In this document: positions 9,786 through 17,576 of the stretch, piece by piece
Layout: each line of letters begins with the position of its first letter
Numbering within the stretch: the first letter of the stretch is position 1
NCBI GenBank assembly: GCA_946223355.1
Contig: CAMIPB010000007.1
Span: forward strand, 17,989-81,988
DNA from: an uncultured Corynebacterium sp.
GTDB lineage: Bacteria; Actinomycetota; Actinomycetes; Mycobacteriales; Mycobacteriaceae
Direction of reading: 5' to 3'
DNA: 64,000 nucleotides
The notes under the pieces: model-generated
Told to the model about the DNA's origin: nothing
Database searches by the model: none
What the model saw: the letters and a program-made list of their open reading frames with translations, nothing else
Translations under genes and position numbers: made by a program

Positions 9786-10586
9786 ATGACTATCTCCACC
9801 CCGTACGAGGATTTGCTTCGCGACGTCTTTGAAAACGGCGCACAAAAAGGTGACCGCACCGGCACTGGCACGCGGAGTGTTTTTGGCCGCCAAATCCGCT
9901 ACGACCTCTCCGAATCCTTCCCGCTGCTGACCACCAAGAAGGTGTATTTCCACGCAGTCATTGGTGAGCTGCTGTGGTTTTTGAAGGGCGATTCCAACGT
10001 CAAGTGGCTCCAAGATAACAAGGTGCGGATTTGGAATGAGTGGGCGGATGAAAACGGTGAGCTCGGCCCGGTCTACGGCGTGCAGTGGCGGTCGTGGCCT
10101 ACCCCGGATGGCCAACACATTGACCAGATCCAGGCGGCGCTCGATACGTTGAAAAACAATCCGGATTCTCGCCGTAATTTGGTCTCTGCGTGGAATGTCT
10201 CTGAACTAGACAAGATGGCGCTTATGCCATGCCACCTGCTGTTCCAGCTCTACGTCGCTGACGGCAAGTTGTCATTGCAGGTGTACCAGCGCAGCGCCGA
10301 TATGTTCTTAGGGGTGCCGTTTAACATCGCATCCTATGCTGCACTGGCGCACATGTTTGCCCAGCAGGCAGGCCTCGAGGTTGGCGAGCTTATTTGGACG
10401 GGCGGTGATTGCCATATCTACAACGACCACCTCGCACAGGTGGAAGAGCAGCTGTCCCGTGAGCCCCGCCCTTACCCACAACTCAAGCTCAACAAGGCAG
10501 CAAGCATCTTCGACTACACTTTTGAGGATTTCCATATCGAAGGCTACGACCCGCACCCAACTATCAAGGCGCAGGTCTCGGTTTAG
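9786..10586 (+). CDS. thyA: Thymidylate synthase
   Basis: A 266-residue folate-dependent ThyA that methylates dUMP to dTMP using methylene-tetrahydrofolate. The active-site Cys149 is in [11 protein letters not shown]. The folate and nucleotide motifs [29 protein letters not shown] and [10 protein letters not shown] are all intact. The start at 9786 gives the family N-terminus (TPYEDLL); longer upstream extension would run into cysQ. It sits directly before folA, whose product regenerates the folate oxidised by ThyA, a common functional pairing. Confidence 0.97.
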   Translation: MTISTPYEDLLRDVFENGAQKGDRTGTGTRSVFGRQIRYDLSESFPLLTTKKVYFHAVIGELLWFLKGDSNVKWLQDNKVRIWNEWADENGELGPVYGVQWRSWPTPDGQHIDQIQAALDTLKNNPDSRRNLVSAWNVSELDKMALMPCHLLFQLYVADGKLSLQVYQRSADMFLGVPFNIASYAALAHMFAQQAGLEVGELIWTGGDCHIYNDHLAQVEEQLSREPRPYPQLKLNKAASIFDYTFEDFHIEGYDPHPTIKAQVSV

Positions 10587-10618
10587 GCCACGAGTCACAC
10601 TTTCCAAGGAGCACCCCC

Positions 10619-11155
10619 ATGAGCAATTTCGGCGCCATCTGGGCACAATCGCTGGACGGCATCATCGGCGACGGCTCAGTCATGCCGTGGCACGTGCCGG
10701 AAGACCTCGCCCATTTCAAAGAGATCACCATGGACTCGCCTGTCATCATGGGGCGTAAAACCTGGGAATCACTACCCGCGAAATTTCGTCCGCTTCCTGG
10801 CCGCACCAACTATGTCTTAAGCTCTCATGCCCCTGGCGAGTGGTCTCAAGGCGCACACGTCATCCGCACGCTGGATCAAGCTCCCGCGGGTTGGATTATG
10901 GGCGGCGGCCAGCTATACGCCTCCACTATTGATGAGGTAGATGTCATCGAAATGACGCTGATGGGTGTCAACGTGGGCGATATCTACGGCGATGACGCCG
11001 TCTACGCTCCCAAAGTCCCCGCTACCTTTGGCATCGCGCACGATACCGGCTGGCTTACCTCGGACAACGGCCACCTCACCATCCCCGGCCAACCACCAAG
11101 TGATCTGCCCATGAAGTACCGCTTTTTAACTTACGAACGAAAGGATGCTGCCTAA
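10619..11155 (+). CDS. folA: Dihydrofolate reductase
   Basis: A 178-residue NADPH-dependent reductase that returns dihydrofolate to tetrahydrofolate. Family marks are IIGDGSVMPWHVPEDLAHFK at the substrate pocket (the acidic residue follows MPWH), the NADPH loop MGRKTWESLP, and the GGGQLYA segment. AAGGAG lies 9 nt before the ATG. It is 32 nt after thyA and ends exactly where the mycoredoxin gene begins (TAA then ATG), so at least folA and that gene are co-translated. This is the target enzyme family of trimethoprim. Confidence 0.97.
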   Translation: MSNFGAIWAQSLDGIIGDGSVMPWHVPEDLAHFKEITMDSPVIMGRKTWESLPAKFRPLPGRTNYVLSSHAPGEWSQGAHVIRTLDQAPAGWIMGGGQLYASTIDEVDVIEMTLMGVNVGDIYGDDAVYAPKVPATFGIAHDTGWLTSDNGHLTIPGQPPSDLPMKYRFLTYERKDAA

Positions 11156-11494
11156 ATGACCACTCCTACCCCTGACACACCAGCCACGCCCGCAACCTCG
11201 GATCACGTGACCATCTACTACGCCACGTGGTGCCCGTACTGCTCCAACCTGCGCAAGCGCTTAGACCGCACGGAAACCCCGTACACGCTTATCGACGTCG
11301 ACGATGCCGCCAACCCGGTTAACCCCGACCACCTTGATGATGCGACCATCGCAGACATCAACGAATGGATCAAGTCCGTCAACGACGGCAACCGCATCGT
11401 GCCAACTGTCCTCTACTCCGACGGCACCCACGCCACCAACCCGGAGGCTTCCGCCGTGCGCGCCAAGCTGCGTGAGCTCACCGGAAAGGAGTGA
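11156..11494 (+). CDS. mrx1: Glutaredoxin-like mycoredoxin (CPYC)
   Basis: A 112-residue thioredoxin-fold protein with the active site WCPYC at residues 25-29 after a Thr/Pro-rich N-terminal tail. In corynebacteria, glutaredoxin-like proteins of this kind reduce mycothiol mixed disulfides in place of glutathione systems. The later segment NDGNRIVPTVLYSDGTHATNP has the cis-Pro (TVP-like IVPT) loop typical of the fold. Start abuts the folA stop. The mycoredoxin assignment rests on the genus and neighbours; the redox motif itself is direct. Confidence 0.8.
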   Translation: MTTPTPDTPATPATSDHVTIYYATWCPYCSNLRKRLDRTETPYTLIDVDDAANPVNPDHLDDATIADINEWIKSVNDGNRIVPTVLYSDGTHATNPEASAVRAKLRELTGKE

Positions 11495-11525
11495 ATGGAT
11501 GCCTGTCCATTCACTGCCTGAACCA

Positions 11526-11816
11526 CTACAAAGCGTAGTCGTCGTCTTCACCGAACAATTCCACCATGTCCTTCGGTGACAAGGTGGCTTCTACGCCAGA
11601 CATTTCCTTGGCATAGACGTTGTTGAGGTAAAACTCCAGCGCTTCTTTTAGCTTCTGCGCGTCGTACTTGTTGAGCAACATAATCCGCTTAGACGAGCCA
11701 CCCGGCACGTTCTTTTCTATAGCGAGGGTATCCACGCCATCTTTAGACACAAGTTCGGTAAAGACCTCGCGGCGCTGGACGTCAATAAAGTTGCAGTTCG
11801 GTGCGTTTTTAGCCAT
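11526..11816 (-). CDS. Conserved hypothetical protein, 96 aa
   Basis: A small soluble acidic protein with a mixed alpha/beta look: strand-rich N-terminal half (residues 8-45), a helix (KYDAQKLKEALEFYLNNVY) and an acidic end (FGEDDDYAL). No family is recognised. It is probably real because it has ordinary codon use and a good start: TAGCGT (complement of 11823-11828) lies 6 nt before the ATG with no ribosome site, matching the leaderless pattern here. It is convergent with the mycoredoxin gene. Confidence 0.65.
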   Translation of the reverse strand: MAKNAPNCNFIDVQRREVFTELVSKDGVDTLAIEKNVPGGSSKRIMLLNKYDAQKLKEALEFYLNNVYAKEMSGVEATLSPKDMVELFGEDDDYAL

Positions 11817-11909
11817 AGCTAAACGCTATCCCATCATCACTGCTCACGCGTTAGTTGCCTAGCAGTTTCACGCCCCAATACCCCCGTGCGGTAACCTATG
11901 TACGTCCCC

Positions 11910-11982
11910 GCCCCAGTAGCTCAGGGGATAGAGCACCGCTCTCCTAAAGCGGGTGTCACAGGTTCGAATCCTGTCTGGGGCA
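11910..11982 (+). tRNA. tRNA-Arg (anticodon CCU)
   Basis: A 73-nt cloverleaf: acceptor arms GCCCCAG/CTGGGGC with discriminator A, D stem GCTC/GAGC, anticodon stem CCGCT/AGCGG around loop CTCCTAA (anticodon CCT), and T arm ACAGG-TTCGAAT-CCTGT. It reads the rare arginine codon AGG. No CCA is encoded directly after the discriminator base. Confidence 0.95.
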
Positions 11983-12043
11983 CAAATCCGCAGGTGAATG
12001 CATTTTTTACAAATTACATGAACCTACGTCGGCAATTGCTCCG

Positions 12044-13429
12044 CTACGAAGCAGCTACATGGGTCTTCGTGTCCTGGTCAGTCTCTGGGTTTGAATCCAT
12101 TATTTCATTAACGCCGTGCTCTGCGCTGTCCCAAATTTCTTGGTCCTGGATGCCGGCGCGCTTTGCCACGATGGTGGCGCACAGTGCCTGGCCGGTGACG
12201 TTGACGGCGGTGCGGCCCATGTCAATGATTGGCTCGATGGCAAGCAGTAGTCCAACGCCCGCCAGTGGCAGACCCAGAGTGGACAGCGTCAGCGTCAACA
12301 TGACGGTGGCACCGGTGGTACCGGCGGTGGCTGCGGAGCCGATGACGGATACGAAGATGATGAGCAGGTACTGCGCGAGTGACAAATCGATGTCATAGAA
12401 TTGCGCAACAAAGATTGCAGCAATCGCTGGGTAGATGGACGCACATCCGTCCATCTTGGTGGTTGCGCCCAACGGAACGGCAAAGGACGCGTATTCACGT
12501 GGCACGCCCATGGCCTGCTCGGCGAAGCGCTGGGTCACGGGCATAACCCCCATTGACGAACGGGTGACAAAACCGAGGGAAAATACCGGCCAAACACGCT
12601 TATAGAAGCCGAGAACTGGGATGCGGTTAAACGCCAGGACGGCTGGATAAACCACGAAGATTACTAGCGCCAGGCCAACATACATGGCGAGTACAAACTT
12701 GCCCAGCGAGCTCATGGCGTCCCAGCCATAGGTTGCTACTGCCTTACCAATCAGCGCTGCGGTGCCAATCGGCGCAAGGCGGATGATCCACCACAACACC
12801 ACCTGAATAACCTGCAAGAAGGACTCGGTGAAGTTAAGGAATGGCTCAGCAGCTTTACCGGCCTTAACCGCAGCGATGCCCAATGCCAATGACAATACGA
12901 GTAACTGCAAAGCGCCAAAGCCAAGGGATACTTCCCCTTCGCTAAACGATGCCTTAAGTCCTAAGAAGTTAGCGGGGACTAGCTGCTGCAAAAACGCGGT
13001 CCAAGATCCCACGCTGCTGGGCTCGGCGGCGTTAGCGGCGTCAACGGTACTACCTACTCCCGGTTTCATCACCAGCGCCACTACGATGCCGACGATGACG
13101 GAGAGGAATGCCGTGATGGCGAACCAGACGAGGGTGGAGATAGCAAGCGACGCCGCGTTGGCCACCTTGCGCAGGTTGGCTACGGAGGTTACTACCGCTG
13201 CAAAAATAAGTGGCGGGATCATCACCTTAAGAAGCTGCACATATGCACTACCCACGCCGGTTAAGACTTGGGTTAGCCACGAGCCCTCGCTATCGGCCGG
13301 GAGGCCTGAATCAAGCCCGGCCGCGATAAAGCCCAAAATTAAACCGATAATCAGGCCCATAATCACCTGTGCGCCGAAACCAGTGGCCCAGCTGGAGCGT
13401 TTACGTGTTGTTGTTTTTGCCGATGTCAT
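12044..13429 (-). CDS. Dicarboxylate/amino acid:cation symporter
   Basis: A 461-residue membrane transporter of the DAACS family (GltT/DctA/SstT type) that takes up C4-dicarboxylates or acidic amino acids with Na+ or H+. It has about eight hydrophobic segments, a serine-rich stretch (FVTRSSMGVMPVT) where the first re-entrant hairpin lies, and the conserved MDGCASIYPAIAAIFVAQ region aligned with the substrate/cation site. The acidic tail (NPETDQDTKTHVAAS) is cytoplasmic. It lies between tRNA-Arg and a hypothetical gene as a single unit. The exact substrate cannot be read. Confidence 0.88.
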   Translation of the reverse strand: MTSAKTTTRKRSSWATGFGAQVIMGLIIGLILGFIAAGLDSGLPADSEGSWLTQVLTGVGSAYVQLLKVMIPPLIFAAVVTSVANLRKVANAASLAISTLVWFAITAFLSVIVGIVVALVMKPGVGSTVDAANAAEPSSVGSWTAFLQQLVPANFLGLKASFSEGEVSLGFGALQLLVLSLALGIAAVKAGKAAEPFLNFTESFLQVIQVVLWWIIRLAPIGTAALIGKAVATYGWDAMSSLGKFVLAMYVGLALVIFVVYPAVLAFNRIPVLGFYKRVWPVFSLGFVTRSSMGVMPVTQRFAEQAMGVPREYASFAVPLGATTKMDGCASIYPAIAAIFVAQFYDIDLSLAQYLLIIFVSVIGSAATAGTTGATVMLTLTLSTLGLPLAGVGLLLAIEPIIDMGRTAVNVTGQALCATIVAKRAGIQDQEIWDSAEHGVNEIMDSNPETDQDTKTHVAAS

Positions 13430-13450
13430 TTTGCACCCTCACATTGAACA

Positions 13451-13480
13451 GATCGGTCTAGTTTCTAAAAACCGATCGGT
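13451..13480 (-). promoter_or_regulatory. Candidate operator upstream of the symporter
   Basis: GATCGGT at 13451-13457 and CGATCGGT at 13473-13480 are direct copies about two helical turns apart, 22-50 bp before the symporter start. The second is part of the palindrome ACCGATCGGT (13471-13480). A repeated half-site at this distance suggests repressor or activator binding; the protein is unknown. Confidence 0.4.
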
Positions 13481-13610
13481 ATGATCCTGATGTCTTTAAC
13501 CTACGCCCCACAACCAAGTCGCGCAAGATAACGCCACTGATTACCAACCGACCGCTAACCGACTACGAACCAACCGCTACACAACTCAATGACCTCCACC
13601 TCAGCCTGCC

Positions 13611-13940
13611 TCAAACGCGCGGCAGATTTTCCCACTCCAGTTCAAAACGAGCGAACACTTCACCCACCTCCTCAGTGGCCCAATAGATACCATCGGCAAC
13701 GTCTTCCCCACCAGATATCAGCGCAAGAACTACACGGTCTTCAGCTGCCTCCCGCAGCTTCGCCACCCAGCCGCCACTTCCGGTAATGCCCCCACTTTCA
13801 GCGGCCAGCTTTTGTAGCCACGAGCGCACAGCCTTTTCCGCACCGTCACCACTGATCGACACCAAAACGGTCGCAGTACTGCCGTCGTTATGCGGCTCAT
13901 TGGTCCACAACCAGTCATAATCCATCACATATTTACCCAT
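13611..13940 (-). CDS. Hypothetical protein, 109 aa
   Basis: A small soluble acidic protein beginning MGKYVMDYDWLW. No family is recognised. The predicted pattern (strand, long helix AEKAVRSWLQKLAAE, strands, acidic end) is compact and without membrane segments. The start at 13940 was chosen because the residues before it (a 13-residue extension) are atypical. It stands alone between the symporter and dadA. It could be an immunity-like or stress protein, but nothing in the sequence proves a role. Confidence 0.5.
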   Translation of the reverse strand: MGKYVMDYDWLWTNEPHNDGSTATVLVSISGDGAEKAVRSWLQKLAAESGGITGSGGWVAKLREAAEDRVVLALISGGEDVADGIYWATEEVGEVFARFELEWENLPRV

Positions 13941-14110
13941 GCACCCAGTATGCACACTCTCTGAGCGTGCGACCGACAAGCACTTCTACCAGACAAATTT
14001 TTACGGTTTCCCAAATCGCCTGCGGTGATGCATATCACGGTCTATGATGCTCTTTAATTGCGCTCTTCCTGCGCCCACTTAAACCCACCACAAATTGCAA
14101 GGAGTTGACC

Positions 14111-15343
14111 TTGAAAGCTATCGTCATCGGCGCCGGAATGACCGGCCTATCGTCTGCTTGGCACCTGCAGGAATACGGCTACGACGTGGCGGTCTTGGAC
14201 CGTATTGGCGTGGCGGCAGGTTCCTCCTGGGGCAACGCTGGCTGGTTGGCGCCGGGCAAGACAATCCCGCTGTCTAATGCTGGTTTGTGGGCTTACGGCC
14301 CTACTGCCCTTCTCGATAGAGACGCGGCACTTGCGGTGCCACCGAAACTCGATCCCAAACTGTGGGCCTTCATTGCCCAGTTCATGGCGCATGCTACCCA
14401 GCGCGCGTGGGATAAGACCATGGCCGCCCTGACTCCTGCGGACCTCGGCGCCCTAGCGGCATTTGACGAGCTTATCGACGGCGGCATGGACGCCGTCACC
14501 CACTCCGGACCATTCGTTGTGGGCTTCGAGGAAGAAAAGCAGACAAAAGGTTTCCTGGACGAGGTTGAAGGCGCTATCCGCCACGGCCAAGACATTCCTT
14601 TTCAGCAGGTCTCCCGCGAGGAAGCTCTAAAACTTGCGCCGATGCTTTCAAAAGAAATCAAGTCCTTCTACACGATGGAAGGCCAGCGCTACATCGAGCC
14701 GGCACTATTCTGCGAGAAGCTCGCAGAGGCCGTCGAAAAGCGCGGCGGCACCATCACCACTGGCGCCGAGGTAGTAGACGTAGTTTCTACCAACAAGCCT
14801 GCAGTAAAACTCGCCACAGGCGAGTGGCTGCCTACTGACACAGTTGTTATCGCCACCGGCGCTTGGATGCCAAAGCTGTCTAAAAAGCTCGGCGTGAAGA
14901 CCCTTGTTCAGGCTGGCCGTGGCTACTCTTTCACTGTGGAAACAGACCAACCTGCAACCCACTCCGTTTACCTGCCGCACACCCGCGTTGCCTGCACACC
15001 GGTTCCTTCCAAGGGCCGCTTTCAGATCGCAGGCACCATGGAATTCCGCGGCCCTGACGAGCCGTTCCAGCCAGCCCGCGTTGACTCCATCATCAACGTC
15101 ACCAAGCCCCTATTTAGCGGCGTGGACTGGGACAGCATTGAAGACCGCTGGGTCGGCTCCCGCCCTGTCACCCCAGACGGTCTCCCACTGGTGGGCGCCA
15201 CCCAAGTCCCCAACGTCTACACCTGCGGCGGCCACGGCATGTGGGGCGTCGTCCTCGGCCCTATCTCCGGCAAGATGCTCGCAAAGCAAATCGCCACCGG
15301 CGAGGTCGATGACGTTATTAAGCCGTTCGATCCGTTGCGGTAG
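14111..15343 (+). CDS. dadA: FAD-dependent D-amino-acid dehydrogenase (DadA-like)
   Basis: A 410-residue FAD oxidoreductase of the DAO family. The Rossmann motif VIGAGMTGLSSAWHL opens the protein, followed by the acidic end of strand 2 (VLDR), and the C-terminal FAD motif TPDGLPLVGATQVPNVYTCGGHGMWG is intact. It is expected to deaminate D-amino acids to 2-oxo acids, passing electrons to the respiratory chain. TTG at 14111 is preferred over TTG at 14105 because AAGGAG (14099-14104) is 6 nt before the former and would abut the latter. Related glycine or proline oxidases are the alternative. Confidence 0.85.
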   Translation: MKAIVIGAGMTGLSSAWHLQEYGYDVAVLDRIGVAAGSSWGNAGWLAPGKTIPLSNAGLWAYGPTALLDRDAALAVPPKLDPKLWAFIAQFMAHATQRAWDKTMAALTPADLGALAAFDELIDGGMDAVTHSGPFVVGFEEEKQTKGFLDEVEGAIRHGQDIPFQQVSREEALKLAPMLSKEIKSFYTMEGQRYIEPALFCEKLAEAVEKRGGTITTGAEVVDVVSTNKPAVKLATGEWLPTDTVVIATGAWMPKLSKKLGVKTLVQAGRGYSFTVETDQPATHSVYLPHTRVACTPVPSKGRFQIAGTMEFRGPDEPFQPARVDSIINVTKPLFSGVDWDSIEDRWVGSRPVTPDGLPLVGATQVPNVYTCGGHGMWGVVLGPISGKMLAKQIATGEVDDVIKPFDPLR

Positions 15344-15398
15344 CCGGCGAAAGTCTTGCGCCTCCACGAAAATGCAAGCGGACCAAACGGCTCCTAGG

Positions 15399-15438
15399 TG
15401 ACCGTTCGGTTACATGCTACAATGTCACCGAACGGTTA
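15399..15438 (+). promoter_or_regulatory. hipB operator/promoter with 17-bp inverted repeat
   Basis: Near-perfect inverted arms, 15399-15415 (TGACCGTTCGGTTACAT) and 15422-15438, flank a TACAAT -10 box at 15418-15423. AAGGAGG follows at 15442-15448. A palindrome straddling the -10 box is the usual layout for autorepression by HipB-type antitoxins. Confidence 0.75.
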
Positions 15439-15453
15439 CTTAAGGAGGTGGCC

Positions 15454-15681
15454 TTGAAGATCACAATGCCGATGGATCTCGCAATGACAGTGCTCAACCG
15501 TCGCGAAGAACTAGGAATGACCCAACAGGACCTGGCCACAAAAATCAGCGCCAGCAGAAAGTGGGTCAGCGATCTAGAACATGGCAAAGCCACCGTAGAG
15601 CTTTACCGTGTCATTGACGTCCTCTGGGCACTTGGCCTCCAGATGAACATCACCCCGAGCGAGGATTCCCTTCCGTCATGA
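15454..15681 (+). CDS. hipB: HipB-like XRE antitoxin/regulator
   Basis: A 75-residue helix-turn-helix protein with the XRE pattern LNRREELGMTQQDLATKIS...RKWVSDLEHGKATVELYRVIDVLWALG, typical of HipB. TTG at 15454 is chosen because AAGGAGG ends 5 nt before it; GTG at 15448 overlaps that site. It should bind the inverted repeat at its own promoter. Its partner toxin gene overlaps by 4 nt (ATGA) but is a chimeric fragment, so HipB appears to have outlived the toxin it controlled. Confidence 0.85.
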   Translation: MKITMPMDLAMTVLNRREELGMTQQDLATKISASRKWVSDLEHGKATVELYRVIDVLWALGLQMNITPSEDSLPS

Positions 15682-16652
15682 ACAATGAGCTCTGTGCCTA
15701 CATCGACGGCAAAAAGGTTGGCACCTTCGTAGAAAACAACGGACAGATCACTTTCTCCTACGTAGACAACCCTTCGCAGCACATCTCACTTTCGATGCCT
15801 GCTAGCCGGAGAACTCACAAGAATAAATCTTCCCTCTGCTGCCTCTGGGGCCTTCTACCCGACAATCAGCAAGCGCTGGGCAACATGGCCAGGGAGGCAG
15901 ACACTGGCCAATTCTTTCCCCGCTTCACTTGGGCAACAATCGACAGTGAGAATGGCGGTCTGTTTGCGGAAGGCGACATCTCAAAGCAAGGTGTCGATGA
16001 AGATTCCAAGTACGGTGCAATAGGCGAAGTCATCGAGGATTACATCCGCGAAGACAACATTACTGATGAGATCAAGAAGCTCTATCGGGATGCGCTCGGA
16101 ACCGAAATCACCGGTGATGACATTTTCCACTTTGTCTATGGCAAGTTACACGACCCTGGGTATCGCGAGACCTATGCCGCTGACCTGGAAAAGATGCTTC
16201 CCCATATAGAAACTCCAGCAACGCGAGAGAAGTTTGATAAGTTTACGGCTGCTGGTGAAAAGCTCATGGAACTGCACGTCGGATACGAAGATGTCGAGCC
16301 ATGGCCGTTGACAATCGACGTCCGTGGTGATGAGTCAGATCGCGAAACCTGGCGCGTGGTCAAGATGGCGTGGGCTAAGAAGAAAGATCCTGAAATCGGT
16401 AATTACGTCAATGACGTCACCACGTAGAAGTACAACAAGCAGGTGACCATTTCAGACATTCCAGCCGAAGCCGAAGATTACATGCTGGGGTCCCGCTCTG
16501 CAGTATCGTGGTTGATTGACCGCTACCAGGTAAAGAAGGACAAGGCTTCTGGCATTGTAAATGACCCCAACGATTGGGCAGATGAGGTAGGCAACCCACG
16601 CTACATCGTCGAATTAATTAGCAAGGTTACGTGTAGCGATGGAGACGAATAG
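15678..16652 (+). pseudogene. Chimeric remnant: HipA N-terminus joined to C-terminal domain of a type ISP-like restriction enzyme
   Basis: The first ~75 codons match the HipA N-terminal domain (CAYIDGKKVGTF, SLSMPASRR, LWGLLPDNQQALGNMAREADTG). From QFFPRF near residue 76 the sequence switches to the C-terminal target-recognition region seen in type ISP/helicase-methylase restriction enzymes (IREDNITDEIK, DIFHFVYGKLHDPGYRETYAADLEKMLP, LHVGYEDVEPWPL). An in-frame TAG at 16425-16427 stops a 249-residue frame. The same frame continues with that domain's ending (KYNKQVTISDIPAEAEDYM, RYQVKKDKASGIVNDPNDW) to 16652. The HipA kinase core and the restriction enzyme's methylase and helicase parts are absent. 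It is a fusion by deletion, then a nonsense mutation. Confidence 0.75.
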
Positions 16653-16741
16653 TATCCTGGACGAGATCCAAAGGTCCAGTGGAGACCATCCAACTCAACA
16701 ATAGGGCCGTTGGAATCTGAATTCCCGATAGGAGAAAACTT

Positions 16742-17575
16742 TTGCAAAACTTGACCTGGTCTGATGCGATTCGCCAAGTTTTGTCGACCGCAACCGAACC
16801 GCTGCACTATACGGATATTGCACAAGCAATTGTTGATGGGGAGCTTCGGACAAGAGTTGGTGCAACTCCAGCAAATACGGTGGCGGCGCAACTTGGTTTT
16901 ATTAAAGACGAAGTTACCAAAGTGGATCGCGGAACCTATGTGCTTACTTCGCGATTGGACGAGTTTCAAATCGCAGAACCTGAGGTTGATGCCGTTTCCT
17001 TACATCGACAAAACCAAACAACATCTTCGCAGCTTTCGACCCCTCTGATTTCACAAAGCACAAATAACTCTGATGATGATATGCCAGACGGGATCATCAA
17101 CGCATTTGGAATGTTTTGGCGACGGGACGAAGTAGATTGGGAGCCTTCTTCCCCGAAGCGTTACGGCACCCAAATGTCCGGAAGCAATAAGGTCGATTTC
17201 GCAGACCAAGTAGGCATTTACATCCTCTATCAGGGAGACAGAACAGTCTACGTAGGCCGAGCCGTCGAAAAAAGTCTGATGACTCGTCTAAGAGCACACA
17301 CCCGGGATCGACTCACGGCTCGCTGGGATAGATTTTCATGGTTCGGACTTCGTCCAGTTGATGAATACGGAAAACTACGCCCCTACAATCCGGCGCTAGT
17401 TACGACGGAAACAATCGTTACGACGATGGAGGCAGTCCTCATCGAAGGGCTGGAACCACCACAAAACCGTAGGCGAGGAGACAAGATTGAGAATAACGAG
17501 TTTATCCAGGCTAAGGATCCTGTCGTCGAAGAACGGAATCAGAAAGCCGCGATCATGGCTCTCATGAGTAAATAG
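16742..17575 (+). CDS. HARE-HTH plus GIY-YIG nuclease-domain protein
   Basis: A 277-residue two-domain protein. Residues 1-70 resemble the HARE-HTH winged-helix module (TWSDAIRQVLSTATEPLHYTDIAQAIVD), which is found in restriction and chromatin proteins. A Ser/Thr-rich linker follows, then a GIY-YIG nuclease domain at about 158-245 with GIY at 158-160, YVG at 170-172, an Arg in TRLRAH near 182, a Glu in METAVLIEG-type helix (230-235) and the terminal Asn motif PPQNRRRG. TTG start with AGGAGA upstream. It lies just after the HipA/restriction wreck, suggesting a defence role, which is an inference. Confidence 0.75.
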   Translation: MQNLTWSDAIRQVLSTATEPLHYTDIAQAIVDGELRTRVGATPANTVAAQLGFIKDEVTKVDRGTYVLTSRLDEFQIAEPEVDAVSLHRQNQTTSSQLSTPLISQSTNNSDDDMPDGIINAFGMFWRRDEVDWEPSSPKRYGTQMSGSNKVDFADQVGIYILYQGDRTVYVGRAVEKSLMTRLRAHTRDRLTARWDRFSWFGLRPVDEYGKLRPYNPALVTTETIVTTMEAVLIEGLEPPQNRRRGDKIENNEFIQAKDPVVEERNQKAAIMALMSK

Positions 17576-17576
17576 C

